DNA from: Streptomyces gossypii | GTDB taxonomy: Bacteria; Actinomycetota; Actinomycetes; Streptomycetales; Streptomycetaceae | Direction: 5' to 3' | DNA: 64,000 nucleotides | Assembly: GCF_025165795.1 (NCBI RefSeq) | Contig: NZ_JAJAGO010000006.1 | Coordinates: 399,330 to 463,329 of the forward strand | In this document: piece after piece, positions 19,860-28,093 of the stretch | How the letters are laid out: every line of letters begins with the position of its first letter | How positions within the stretch are numbered: the stretch's first letter is position 1 | Made by a program: the position numbers and the translations under genes | Notes under the pieces: model-generated | What the model saw: only the letters and a program-made list of their open reading frames with translations | Databases searched by the model: none | Told to the model about the DNA's origin: nothing

Positions 19860-20171
19860 GGCGCGCCCAGGTGGCCCACCCTCGGAGGCACTTGCGTACA
19901 CCGGGCACCTCGGGCACCTCGGGCACGTCCTGCCCGTCGGGCACGTCCAGCACATCGCGCACGCTCCCGGCTCATTGATCACTTGTTAAGTACGTGCTTC
20001 GTATCTTGGCCAGGCCGCGGCACGTTCAAACACGCGTCATATCCGGGCAATACAGGCTCGGTTCTCTGTTCCCGTGTGCTTTCCCGTTGACACCTCCAGG
20101 TAGCGCCTACCTAACATGAAGGCAACCGGCGGCCAGCGGGCGCCAGGTATCTCCAGAGAACGGGTCAGCGA
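19860..20171 (+). promoter_or_regulatory. promoter region of alpha-glucoside operon
   Basis: About 312 bp. TTGACA at 20087-20092 and TAACAT at 20112-20117 (19-bp spacer) form a plausible promoter. Inside the spacer is the palindrome AGGTAG-CGC-CTACCT (20098-20112), a candidate operator. Upstream, 19903-19950 has 9-bp gggcacctc-type tandem repeats of unknown role. No regulator gene is adjacent. Confidence 0.5.
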
Positions 20172-22007
20172 ATGTCGGCACTCACTGTTGGTGAAGGCCC
20201 CTCCCCGCGCACGGCGGACGCCTGGTGGCGTGACGCGGTGATCTATCAGGTGTACGTCCGGAGCTTTCTGGACAGCACCGGCGACGGGATCGGCGATCTG
20301 GCCGGTGTCCGGGCCGGGCTGCCCTATCTGAAGAAGCTCGGCGTGGACGGCATCTGGCTCAGCCCCTTCTACCCCTCACCGCAGCACGACCACGGCTACG
20401 ACGTCGCCGACTACCGCGACGTCGACCCGGTATACGGCGACCTGGCGGAGTTCGACCGGCTGGTCACCGACGCCCGGCGGCTGGGCATGAAGCTCGTCCT
20501 CGACATCGTGCCCAACCACTGCTCCAGCGAGCACCCCTGGTTCCGCGACGCGCTCCGCGCGCCGGCGGGCAGCGCACCGCGCGACCGCTTCCACTTCGCC
20601 GACGGCCGGGGCCCCGACGGCGCGGAGCCGCCGAACAACTGGCACGCGATGTTCGGCGGCCCGGCCTGGAGCAGGATCACCGAGCCGGACGGCACGCCCG
20701 GCCAGTGGTATCTGCATCTGTTCACCCCGGAGCAGCCCGACCTCAACTGGCGGGACGCCGACGTCGCCGAGTCCTTCGACGGCACTCTGCGCTTCTGGCT
20801 GGACCGCGGCATCGACGGATTCCGTATCGACGTCGCCGCGGGCCTGTTCAAGGACCGCGAACTGCCCGACTCCCCCGACCCCAAGGCCGACGAACGCTCC
20901 CGCGACTCGGTGAACCCGCTCGCCTGGAACCAGCCCGAGGTGCACGACGTGTGGCGCCGCTGGCGGGCCGTGTGCGAGGAGTACACCGCCGAGGACGGCT
21001 GCGACCGGCTGCTGGTCGGCGAGATATCGGTACCCACCACCCGGGAGCACGCCGAGTACATCCGGCCCGACGAACTGCACCAGGCGTTCTTCTTCGACCT
21101 GCTGAGCGCCCCCTGGGACGCCGACGCCTTCCGCAAGTCCATCTCCGAGGCCCTGCGCGACATCGCGGACACCGGCTCCACCACCACCTGGGTGCTCAAC
21201 AACCACGACCAGGTGCGGTCCGTCACCCGCTACGCGGGCGAGCCCGGCATCGACTCCGGCGGCCCAGGTCCTGTCCGTTGGGACTTTGAGGGTCAGCCCG
21301 CGGCGGCTGGTGCGTGCGATCGCAAGACGGAGGATCGGCCTCGTACTGGGCGTACTGGGGCGAATCCGACAACGCAGCGAGCGTGCGTGCCAGGCGTCGC
21401 GGGCCCGAGAAGTCCCACCGGACAGGACCTGGGCTCGGACCGCGCACGCGCGGCGGCACTGCTGATGCTCGCGCTGCCCGGCGCCGCGTACATCTACCAG
21501 GGCGAGGAACTGGGCCTGCCCGAGGTCCTGGACCTGCCCGACGAACTGCTCACCGACCCCATCTTCCGCCGCACCGGCAGCCGTACGGGCGTACGGGACG
21601 GCTGCCGGGTGCCGCTTCCCTGGTCGGGGCACGCCTCCCCTTTCGGTTTCACCTCGGGCACCGAGGGCGTACAGCCCTGGCTGCCCCAGCCCGACTGGTT
21701 CGCGGCGCACGCCACCGACCGCGCCCTTTCCGATCCCCGGTCGTTCTGGCACCTCTACCGCGAGGCGCTGCAACTGCGGCGCGGGCTCCCTCAGCTCGGC
21801 GGGGGCACCATGCGCTGGCTGGAGTCCTCCCCCGACGTCCTGGCGTTCGCGCGCGGCGACGGCCTCGTGTGCGCCGTCAACTTCGGCACCTCACCCGTGG
21901 ACGCGCCCGTCCCCGCCACGCTGCTGCTCGCCAGCGGGCCGTGCACCGGCCCGGTACTCCCCGGCTCCACCGCCGCGTGGTGGATCAGCGACCGCACCGC
22001 GCCCTGA
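20172..22007 (+). CDS. alpha-glucosidase, GH13, with in-frame insert
   Basis: An oligo-alpha-glucosidase of 611 aa that hydrolyses imported alpha-glucosides in the cytoplasm. The four GH13 regions are present: DIVPNH (111-116), GFRIDVAAG with nucleophile Asp220, LVGEI with acid/base Glu284, and NNHD with Asp346. Residues about 365-420 (GPGPVRWDFEGQPAAAG...) are foreign to the family and correspond to an inserted DNA element with terminal inverted repeats; without it the protein is about 554 aa, the usual size. The insert sits in the loop after region IV, before ARAAALLMLALPGAAYIYQGEE, so activity may survive. It is first in an operon with a sugar-binding protein and two permeases. Confidence 0.92.
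   Translation: MSALTVGEGPSPRTADAWWRDAVIYQVYVRSFLDSTGDGIGDLAGVRAGLPYLKKLGVDGIWLSPFYPSPQHDHGYDVADYRDVDPVYGDLAEFDRLVTDARRLGMKLVLDIVPNHCSSEHPWFRDALRAPAGSAPRDRFHFADGRGPDGAEPPNNWHAMFGGPAWSRITEPDGTPGQWYLHLFTPEQPDLNWRDADVAESFDGTLRFWLDRGIDGFRIDVAAGLFKDRELPDSPDPKADERSRDSVNPLAWNQPEVHDVWRRWRAVCEEYTAEDGCDRLLVGEISVPTTREHAEYIRPDELHQAFFFDLLSAPWDADAFRKSISEALRDIADTGSTTTWVLNNHDQVRSVTRYAGEPGIDSGGPGPVRWDFEGQPAAAGACDRKTEDRPRTGRTGANPTTQRACVPGVAGPRSPTGQDLGSDRARAAALLMLALPGAAYIYQGEELGLPEVLDLPDELLTDPIFRRTGSRTGVRDGCRVPLPWSGHASPFGFTSGTEGVQPWLPQPDWFAAHATDRALSDPRSFWHLYREALQLRRGLPQLGGGTMRWLESSPDVLAFARGDGLVCAVNFGTSPVDAPVPATLLLASGPCTGPVLPGSTAAWWISDRTAP
21262..21434. mobile_element. MITE-like element inside alpha-glucosidase gene
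   Basis: About 171-173 bp bounded by 25-bp terminal inverted repeats, 21262-21286 and 21410-21434, with one mismatch (inner end of left arm ttgggactt; core cccaggtcctgtcc). The inside has no transposase. The element keeps the host reading frame, and minus-strand frames through it are also open. No clear target-site duplication is visible. The ends resemble termini of actinobacterial IS5-type elements (from memory, not searched). Confidence 0.8.
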
Positions 22008-22092
22008 CCCCGTCCCCTTCCCTCTTCCCCCGTCCCCTGCCCCGCCCCCGGTTCCCGCTTTCCCGACTTCCCGCTCCTGGAAGGAATCCCGC

Positions 22093-23457
22093 ATGAGACC
22101 GTTCACCTCCACCACCACGACCCGCGCCGCCACCGCCCTGATCGCCGCGCTCGCCCTCTCCTTCACCGCCGCCTGCGGCAGCGACGACAGCGACGACGGC
22201 GGCGACAAGGGCGCGAAGCCCGCCAAGCCCGCCGTCGAACTTCCCAAGCTCGACGGGAAGAAGCTCCAGGTCGCCGCCGTGTGGACCGGGCCCGAGGAGA
22301 AGAACTTCCGCAAGGTCCTCGAGGAGTTCGAGAAGCGCACCGGCGCGGAGGTCGAGTTCGTACCGACCGGCGACAACACCGCCACGTTCCTCGGCACCAA
22401 GATCGAGGGCGGCGCGCCGCCGGACGTCGCATTCCTGCCGCAGGTCGGCGTTCTGCACCAGTTCGCCGAGAAGAAGTGGCTCAAGCCGCTGGGCGACAGT
22501 GCCAAGAAGGAGCTGACCAAGAACTTCTCGCAGGGCTGGCAGGATCTGGGCGCGCATGAGGACACCCAGTACGGCGTCTACGCCAAAGCCGCCAACAAGT
22601 CCCTGATGTGGTACAACACCAGCGCCTTCGAGACGGCCGGGGCCGCGGAACCGAAGACCTGGAAGGACTTCCTCGCCCAGGCACAGCTCATCTCCGACTC
22701 CGGGGTCGAGCCCGTCTCCGTCGGCGGCGCCGACGGCTGGACGCTCACCGACTGGTTCGAGAACGTCTACCTCTCGCAGGCAGGGCCAAAGAAGTACGAC
22801 CAGCTGGCCAAGCACGAGATCAAGTGGACCGACCCGTCCGTGGAAAAGGCGCTCACCACGCTCGGGGAGCTCTTCGGCAAGGACCAGTTGCTGGCAGGCG
22901 GCAACGAGGGCGCGCTCCAGACGCCGTTCCCCGAGTCCGTCACCAAGACCTTCTCCAGCACCGACGCGCCCAAGGCCGCCGTCGTCTTCGAGGGCGACTT
23001 CGTCGGCTCCAGCATCACCAACGACACGAAGGCGAAGATCGGTACGGACGCCAAGGTCTTCCCGTTCCCCAAGGTCGGCGCCAAGTCGCCGGTGGTGACC
23101 GGCGGAGACGCGGCGGTGGCACTCAAGGACGGCGAGGGCGCCCAGGCGCTGCTCACCTTCCTCGCCTCCACCGACGCCGCCGAGATCTGGGCCGAGCAGG
23201 GCGGATTCGTCTCCCCCAACAAGGAGATGGACTCCGCCTCCTACCCCGACGACGTACAGCGCGAGATCGCCAAGGCGCTGGTCGGTGCGGGCGACGACTT
23301 CCGTTTCGACATGTCCGACCAGGCCCCGGCCGCCTTCGGCGGCACAAAGGGTGAGGGCGAGTGGAAGGCGCTCCAGGACTTCCTGAAGAACCCGAAGGAC
23401 GTCAAGGGCGCCCAGCGCGCCCTCGAGGCAGCCGCCGCCAAGGCGTTCAAGAACTGA
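22093..23457 (+). CDS. alpha-glucoside ABC transporter substrate-binding lipoprotein
   Basis: A 454-aa lipoprotein that binds sugar outside the membrane. The signal peptide ends in a lipobox-like FTAACG with Cys34 as the likely lipidated residue, followed by an Asp/Ser/Gly-rich tether. SBP signatures include VAAVWTGPEEKNFRKVLEEF, TATFLGTKIEGGAPPDVAFL, MWYNTSAF, and VVFEGDFVG. It follows the alpha-glucosidase gene by 85 bp, with CTGGAAGGAATC as ribosome site. Gene order and class suggest alpha-glucosides (maltose, trehalose or sucrose type); the exact sugar is not shown by the sequence. Confidence 0.9.
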   Translation: MRPFTSTTTTRAATALIAALALSFTAACGSDDSDDGGDKGAKPAKPAVELPKLDGKKLQVAAVWTGPEEKNFRKVLEEFEKRTGAEVEFVPTGDNTATFLGTKIEGGAPPDVAFLPQVGVLHQFAEKKWLKPLGDSAKKELTKNFSQGWQDLGAHEDTQYGVYAKAANKSLMWYNTSAFETAGAAEPKTWKDFLAQAQLISDSGVEPVSVGGADGWTLTDWFENVYLSQAGPKKYDQLAKHEIKWTDPSVEKALTTLGELFGKDQLLAGGNEGALQTPFPESVTKTFSSTDAPKAAVVFEGDFVGSSITNDTKAKIGTDAKVFPFPKVGAKSPVVTGGDAAVALKDGEGAQALLTFLASTDAAEIWAEQGGFVSPNKEMDSASYPDDVQREIAKALVGAGDDFRFDMSDQAPAAFGGTKGEGEWKALQDFLKNPKDVKGAQRALEAAAAKAFKN

Positions 23458-23477
23458 CGGACAGGGACAGGATCTCC

Positions 23478-24905
23478 ATGTCGCACGCATCGGCGGGCGG
23501 CCCGGGAACGCCCGTGTCCAAGGACCCCGGCAACCCAGGCAGCTCAGGCAGTTCAGAAGGTCCGGGCGGCCCGTCCCCTTCACCGGTCCGGGCCGCCCGG
23601 GGACGCGCCTCGCTCATGAGCACCCGTCCCTGGATAGCCGCAGGCTTCCTGCTCCCCGCACTTCTGCTGCTCGGGGCGCTGGTCGCCTATCCCATCGTCT
23701 ACTCCCTCTACCGCAGTTTCTTCGGCGCCTCCGGTGACGGCTTCGTCGGGCTGGACAACTACGCGGAGGTGTTCTCCGGCGACCGGCTGACCGCCGTCAA
23801 GAACACCCTCGTGTGGGTGATCGTCGCCCCGTCCGTCGCCACCGCGTTCGGTCTGGTCTTCGCGGTACTGACCGAACGGGTGCGCTGGGGCACCGCGTTC
23901 AAAATGGTCGTCTTCATGCCGATGGCGATCTCGATGCTCGCCGCGGGCATCATCTTCGGGCTGGTCTACCAGCAGGACCCGGACCGGGGGGTCGCCAACG
24001 CGGTGTGGGTGGGCGTCCATGACACCTTCACCGAATCCTCCGCCTGGCCGGGCGCCCGGCCGCGCCCGACCTCGGATCTGGCGGCATCGGGCGGCGGCGC
24101 CTTCACCACGAAATCCGCCGCCGAGGGCTCCGGCACCACGGACCTGCCACTCGTCGGCGTACCGCCGCAGGACGTCGCGGGCGCCGCCGAGGCGGCACCC
24201 GCCAAGCCTGCGGGCGGCAGCGGCGCCGACGGTGCCGTCACCGGGACGGTGTGGCTGGACTTCACCAAGGGCGGCGGCGGCAAGCCCGGATCGATCGACC
24301 CGAAGGAGAAGGCGCTCGCCGGAGTCACCGTGGAGGCGGTGAAGGACGGCGAGGTGGTCGCCTCCGCGAAGACCGGCGACGACGGTACGTACGCCCTGCC
24401 CAAGGAGGCCGAGGGCGCCAAGCTCCGGCTCCCCTCCTCGAACTTCGCGGAGGCGTACAACGGCGTCGACTGGCTGGGCCCCTCGCTGGTGACCCCGGCC
24501 ATCATCGCCTCGTACATCTGGATGTGGGCGGGCTTCGCGATGGTGCTGATCGCGGCCGGACTCGCGGGGATCTCCCGTGAGCTGCTGGAGGCGGCACGGA
24601 TGGACGGGGCCAACGAGTGGCAGGTCTTCCGGAAGGTGACGGTGCCGCTGCTCGCCCCGGTCCTCTCGGTCGTCGTCGTCACCCTGATGATCAACGTGCT
24701 GAAGATCTTCGACCTCGTCTACATCATCGCGCCCAGCGCCACCCAGTCCGACGCCAACGTGCTCGCACTGGAGCTGTATCTCTCGTCCTTCGGCGGGGGT
24801 GCGAACCAGGGGGTGGGCAGCGCCATCGCGGTGGTCCTGCTGCTGCTCGTCGTCCCCGTGATGATCATCAACATCCGCCGACTGCGGAGGGAGAACCGCC
24901 GATGA
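23478..24905 (+). CDS. sugar ABC permease with extracytoplasmic Ig-like insert
   Basis: A MalF/AglF-type permease of 475 aa; ATG 23478 lies 21 bases after the lipoprotein stop. Membrane helices start at about 55. After the third helix (about residue 180) an extra segment of roughly 140 residues intervenes. It has a Ser/Gly/Ala-rich linker, then a small beta-rich unit (GTVWLDFTKGGGGKPG ... LAGVTVEAVKDGEVVASA ... GDDGTYALPK) resembling SdrD_B or carboxypeptidase-regulatory Ig-like folds. The permease resumes at NGVDWLGPSLVTPA, with the EAA loop ELLEAARMDGANEWQVFRKV contacting the ATPase. No ATPase gene is in the operon; a shared MsiK-type ATPase is likely (established for Streptomyces sugar importers). 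Confidence 0.9.
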   Translation: MSHASAGGPGTPVSKDPGNPGSSGSSEGPGGPSPSPVRAARGRASLMSTRPWIAAGFLLPALLLLGALVAYPIVYSLYRSFFGASGDGFVGLDNYAEVFSGDRLTAVKNTLVWVIVAPSVATAFGLVFAVLTERVRWGTAFKMVVFMPMAISMLAAGIIFGLVYQQDPDRGVANAVWVGVHDTFTESSAWPGARPRPTSDLAASGGGAFTTKSAAEGSGTTDLPLVGVPPQDVAGAAEAAPAKPAGGSGADGAVTGTVWLDFTKGGGGKPGSIDPKEKALAGVTVEAVKDGEVVASAKTGDDGTYALPKEAEGAKLRLPSSNFAEAYNGVDWLGPSLVTPAIIASYIWMWAGFAMVLIAAGLAGISRELLEAARMDGANEWQVFRKVTVPLLAPVLSVVVVTLMINVLKIFDLVYIIAPSATQSDANVLALELYLSSFGGGANQGVGSAIAVVLLLLVVPVMIINIRRLRRENRR

Positions 24906-25855
24906 GCACCCCGTCCCCCGCACCTCCCAAGAAGGCCGCACCGGCCGAGAAGACGGGCGCGAAGAAGAGCGCTCCGGTCACCGAGGCGAAGCCCGTACGG
25001 GCGAAGCCGTCAGTCGGGTCCCGGATCGCCGCACTGACCGGCGGCACGGTCATGCGGGTCGTCCTGCTGCTGATCGGGCTCTTCTGGCTGCTGCCGACCG
25101 CCGGGCTGCTCGGCTCCTCCTTCCGGGACTCCGCCGACATCGCGGACTCCGGCTGGTGGAGCGTCTTCAGCGACCCGGGCCAGCTGACCTTCACCAACTA
25201 CGACGCGCTGTTCGCCAACGACGCCATCACCGACTCGCTGATGGTCACCATCATGATCACGGTGCCCTCGACGGCGCTTGTCGTCATCCTCGGAGCGCTG
25301 GCCGGGTACGCCTTCGCCTGGCTGGACTTCCCCGGCCGCGACTGGTGGTTCCTGGTGGTCGTCGGGCTGCTCGTGGTGCCCGTGCAGGTCGCGCTCATCC
25401 CGGTCTCCAAGCTGTTCAACACCCTCGGGCTCTTCGAGACCACACCAGGGGTGGTGCTCTTCCACACCGCCTTCGGGCTGCCGTTCGCCGTCTTCCTGCT
25501 GCGGAACTTCTTCGCGGAGATCCCGCGCGAGCTGATGGAGGCCGCCCGGCTGGACGGTGCGGGTGAGATCCGCCTCTTCACCCGGGTCGTCCTGCCGCTC
25601 GGCGGTCCGGCGATCGCCTCACTGGGGATCTTCCAGTTCCTGTGGGTGTGGAACGACATGCTGGTGGCTCTGATCTTCGCGGACGCAGGGTCCCCGCCGG
25701 TCACGGTCGCGCTGCAACAGCAGGTACGGCAGTTCGGCAGCAACATCGACGTGCTGGCGCCCGGCGCGTTCATCTCGATGATCATCCCGCTGGCGGTCTT
25801 CTTCGCCTTCCAGCGGCAGTTCGTCTCCGGGGTAATGGCCGGCGCCGTGAAGTAA
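24902..25855 (+). CDS. sugar ABC transporter permease (MalG/AglG type)
   Basis: Second membrane subunit, 317 aa. ATG 24902 overlaps the previous stop (ATGA), so the two permeases are translationally coupled. A Lys/Ala/Pro-rich cytoplasmic N-tail (about 1-45) precedes six helices. The EAA loop reads ELMEAARLDGAGEIRLFTRVVLP. It is last in the operon, and a strong hairpin follows 28 bases after the stop. Confidence 0.93.
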   Translation: MSTPSPAPPKKAAPAEKTGAKKSAPVTEAKPVRAKPSVGSRIAALTGGTVMRVVLLLIGLFWLLPTAGLLGSSFRDSADIADSGWWSVFSDPGQLTFTNYDALFANDAITDSLMVTIMITVPSTALVVILGALAGYAFAWLDFPGRDWWFLVVVGLLVVPVQVALIPVSKLFNTLGLFETTPGVVLFHTAFGLPFAVFLLRNFFAEIPRELMEAARLDGAGEIRLFTRVVLPLGGPAIASLGIFQFLWVWNDMLVALIFADAGSPPVTVALQQQVRQFGSNIDVLAPGAFISMIIPLAVFFAFQRQFVSGVMAGAVK

Positions 25856-26338
25856 CACCCGCCTGCGGCGCCCTTCACGCCCGCGCGCCGTGGCAGCGGA
25901 ATCCTCTTCCGCCGCCACGGCGCGCAGCCGCGCCGGACAGGACCCGGCCAGCCGTCTTTCAGTCCGGCGGCATCGCGCGCCACCGCTACGCGCGGCACCC
26001 GTGGTGCTCGGCCCGGCCGTACGCGCTGAACCGCGCCACGCTGGCGCCCAGGCGCGCCGCCCGCGTGTACGCGAAGCCGGTGCCTGCCCGGCGGCCAGCC
26101 GACCCACCTGCTTCCCTCCCCCGACACGGCGGGAACTCGCGCGCGGTGGTGCCGACAGCACGCAGGCGCGTGCGCGCAGCAGCGACTGTTCGGCGGTCAG
26201 CCGAGGGGACCGGCGGTAGCGCGGTGTCTGCGCGCGGCATGGCGCATACGTGGAGGGAACTGCGCCAGGTGGGCTTATCCGCTCACCGGACCGGGGGAGG
26301 CCGAGTAACCCCTTCCCCGCTGCCCAGTTGTGCCGAGC
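25856..26338. other. intergenic region after the alpha-glucoside operon
   Basis: About 483 bp. Apart from the terminator at 25883-25925 I see no gene. The frames through it are Arg/Ala/Pro-rich with no family resemblance, and no remnant of a LacI regulator could be made out. Confidence 0.6.
25883..25925 (+). terminator. terminator of alpha-glucoside operon
   Basis: A 19-bp stem with a single mismatch, arms 25883-25901 and 25907-25925, loop tcctc. It is 28 bases after the last permease stop. Confidence 0.85.
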
Positions 26339-27871
26339 ATGACGAACCCAGCCGTCGTACGCCCCCGCCCGCACGTGTCCTCCGGCACCCGCGCGGTGCG
26401 GGCCCGATGGGCGGACGGGTGGGCCGCCCACCGTGCGGAGGCCGCGGCGGTGGCCGCGGGCACCGCGCTGGTCGGTGCCCAGGCCCTGCGGCTCGGCCCG
26501 TGGGTCGCGGACGAGGCCGCCGTCACGTTCGCCTACGCGCGCAGCCTCGACGAGGGTCTGGGTGCCGTCCCGCAACCGGGCGCCGAACCATCCGAGGGGT
26601 TCGCCGGACCAGGCTGGCTGGGCCTGCTGGTACTCGGACGACGGCTGGCCCTGTTCGACCACGGCTCGCTGTCCGGGGTCCCCGACCACGTCTGGTTCCC
26701 CAAGCTGCTGGCGCTGCTGTGCACGGCGGGCGTCCTGGCCGCCGTCGCGGGCACGGCTCGGGCGCTGACCCACCGGCGAGGCTGGCCGGTGGTCCTGCTG
26801 GCGGCCGGGGCGCTGGCCGTGCCGTTGCCCGTGGTCCGCTGGCTCTTCTCCGGTCTGGCGAGCCCGCTGTACGCGCTCGCCCTCGCACTGTTCACCTGCA
26901 CCCTGGTACGAGGGCTGGCCCGAGGGCGGCTGCTGAGCCCGCGCACGGCCGCGGCCGCGGGTCTGTTCGCCGCGTTGGCGGTCAGCGCGCGTACCGACAC
27001 GGCGGGGATCGCCGCCGTCTTTCCGGCCCTGGCCCTGCTCGGGCCCGCTCTGCTCCGGTCCGGCCTGCTCCGGTCCGGCCTGCGCCATGCCCGCCTCGCC
27101 ACGGTGGCGCGCGGCATGGGGGCGTACGGGCTCGCCTTCTGCGTGCCCTGCGGGATCGGACTGCTCTGGTGGCACGCCTCCTTCGGCCACTGGTTTCCGC
27201 GCACCGAGCCGCCGCCCGGGGCCACGGCTGCCGCACTGGTCACAGCAGTCGTGCTCGCTCTCGCCCTCGTCCGTGGCGGACGGTTCCGCCGGGGAGCGTG
27301 CCTGCTGCTGCGACAGGCCGAACGTCCTTACGCACGGGCGGCGGTGGCGCTCGCCGTCGCCGGCGGCCTTGCCCTCTCCCTCACGGCACGGCCCGCGCCG
27401 CCCCAGGGCCCCTCGCTGTCCTTCACCGCCCAGCGGTACGGCGGCATGTTCGCCGCATACGCGCACCGGCTGGGTCTGGAGCGCAGCACCGTCGCCCTGC
27501 CCGCGCCGGGCGGCGCGCTGCTGGCCGCCGGGAGAGCGGGCCCACCGGCACCGGGCGCGCAGCAGATCCTGGGGCTCACCGGCGGGACCGACCCCCAGGT
27601 GGCCGCCGCCTACGCCGCACACGACATGGCCCGGCTGCGCCGCTACGTACTCGACCGCGCCCGCCCCGAGTTCGTGCACCTGGACGGCGCGCTCACCCGC
27701 CGCACCGGCCTCACCCCCGAGCTGCTGGCCGCCAACGGCTACCGCCCGCTGCTCCGCCGGGGCGACAGCGGCGACTTCGTCCACCGCAGCGCGGTCACCG
27801 CCCCCGAACGGCTCCCGGAACTGCGCCGCTGGGCGCGCACGACGGCGGAACGGCTGCACACGGTGGGGTGA
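26339..27871 (+). CDS. GT-C type membrane glycosyltransferase
   Basis: A polytopic membrane protein of 510 aa with about nine hydrophobic helices and a soluble C-terminal domain. Near the N-terminus, WVADEAAVTFAYARSLDEG followed by PGAEPSEGFAGPGWLGLL matches the DD/DE loop and EGYTNP-like segment of GT-C enzymes (AftB/arabinosyl- or mannosyltransferase-like proteins). These use polyprenyl-phosphate sugars and act at the outer face of the membrane. The start is ATG 26339 (an in-frame GTG lies 9 bases upstream); no strong ribosome site is seen. It lies before a GT2-TagF polymerase, consistent with decoration of a wall glycopolymer. Donor and acceptor are unknown. Confidence 0.7.
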   Translation: MTNPAVVRPRPHVSSGTRAVRARWADGWAAHRAEAAAVAAGTALVGAQALRLGPWVADEAAVTFAYARSLDEGLGAVPQPGAEPSEGFAGPGWLGLLVLGRRLALFDHGSLSGVPDHVWFPKLLALLCTAGVLAAVAGTARALTHRRGWPVVLLAAGALAVPLPVVRWLFSGLASPLYALALALFTCTLVRGLARGRLLSPRTAAAAGLFAALAVSARTDTAGIAAVFPALALLGPALLRSGLLRSGLRHARLATVARGMGAYGLAFCVPCGIGLLWWHASFGHWFPRTEPPPGATAAALVTAVVLALALVRGGRFRRGACLLLRQAERPYARAAVALAVAGGLALSLTARPAPPQGPSLSFTAQRYGGMFAAYAHRLGLERSTVALPAPGGALLAAGRAGPPAPGAQQILGLTGGTDPQVAAAYAAHDMARLRRYVLDRARPEFVHLDGALTRRTGLTPELLAANGYRPLLRRGDSGDFVHRSAVTAPERLPELRRWARTTAERLHTVG

Positions 27872-27879
27872 CTGACGCC

Positions 27880-27915
27880 GTGTTTCTCGGATCGCCGCGG
27901 CGATCCGAGAAACAC
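27880..27915. terminator. perfect 36-bp palindrome
   Basis: Two 18-bp arms, 27880-27897 and 27898-27915 (gtgtttctcggatcgccg and its complement), meet without a loop, 8 bases after the GT-C gene stop. It most likely terminates that transcript; a perfect palindrome of this length could also be a protein-binding site. Confidence 0.75.
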
Positions 27916-28093
27916 ACCTGGATCGGTCGACGCTTTGACCGCACGAAGCACCGGATCGTGGCAAAAGCACCGACCGGTGCAGCTCCCGGCCTGCTCGCCG
28001 CTCACCCGGATGGTGGACCAGCGTGACCCTCTCGCCGTGGCGGGGTTGAGCAGTGTGCAGAAGTCCGCTGTCAACGAACGGTCGTGTGCCCCG

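Noticed and set aside
21223..21493. Two minus-strand frames inside the alpha-glucosidase
   Set aside because: They read through the inserted element and have no start signals; they are a by-product of the inverted-repeat element.
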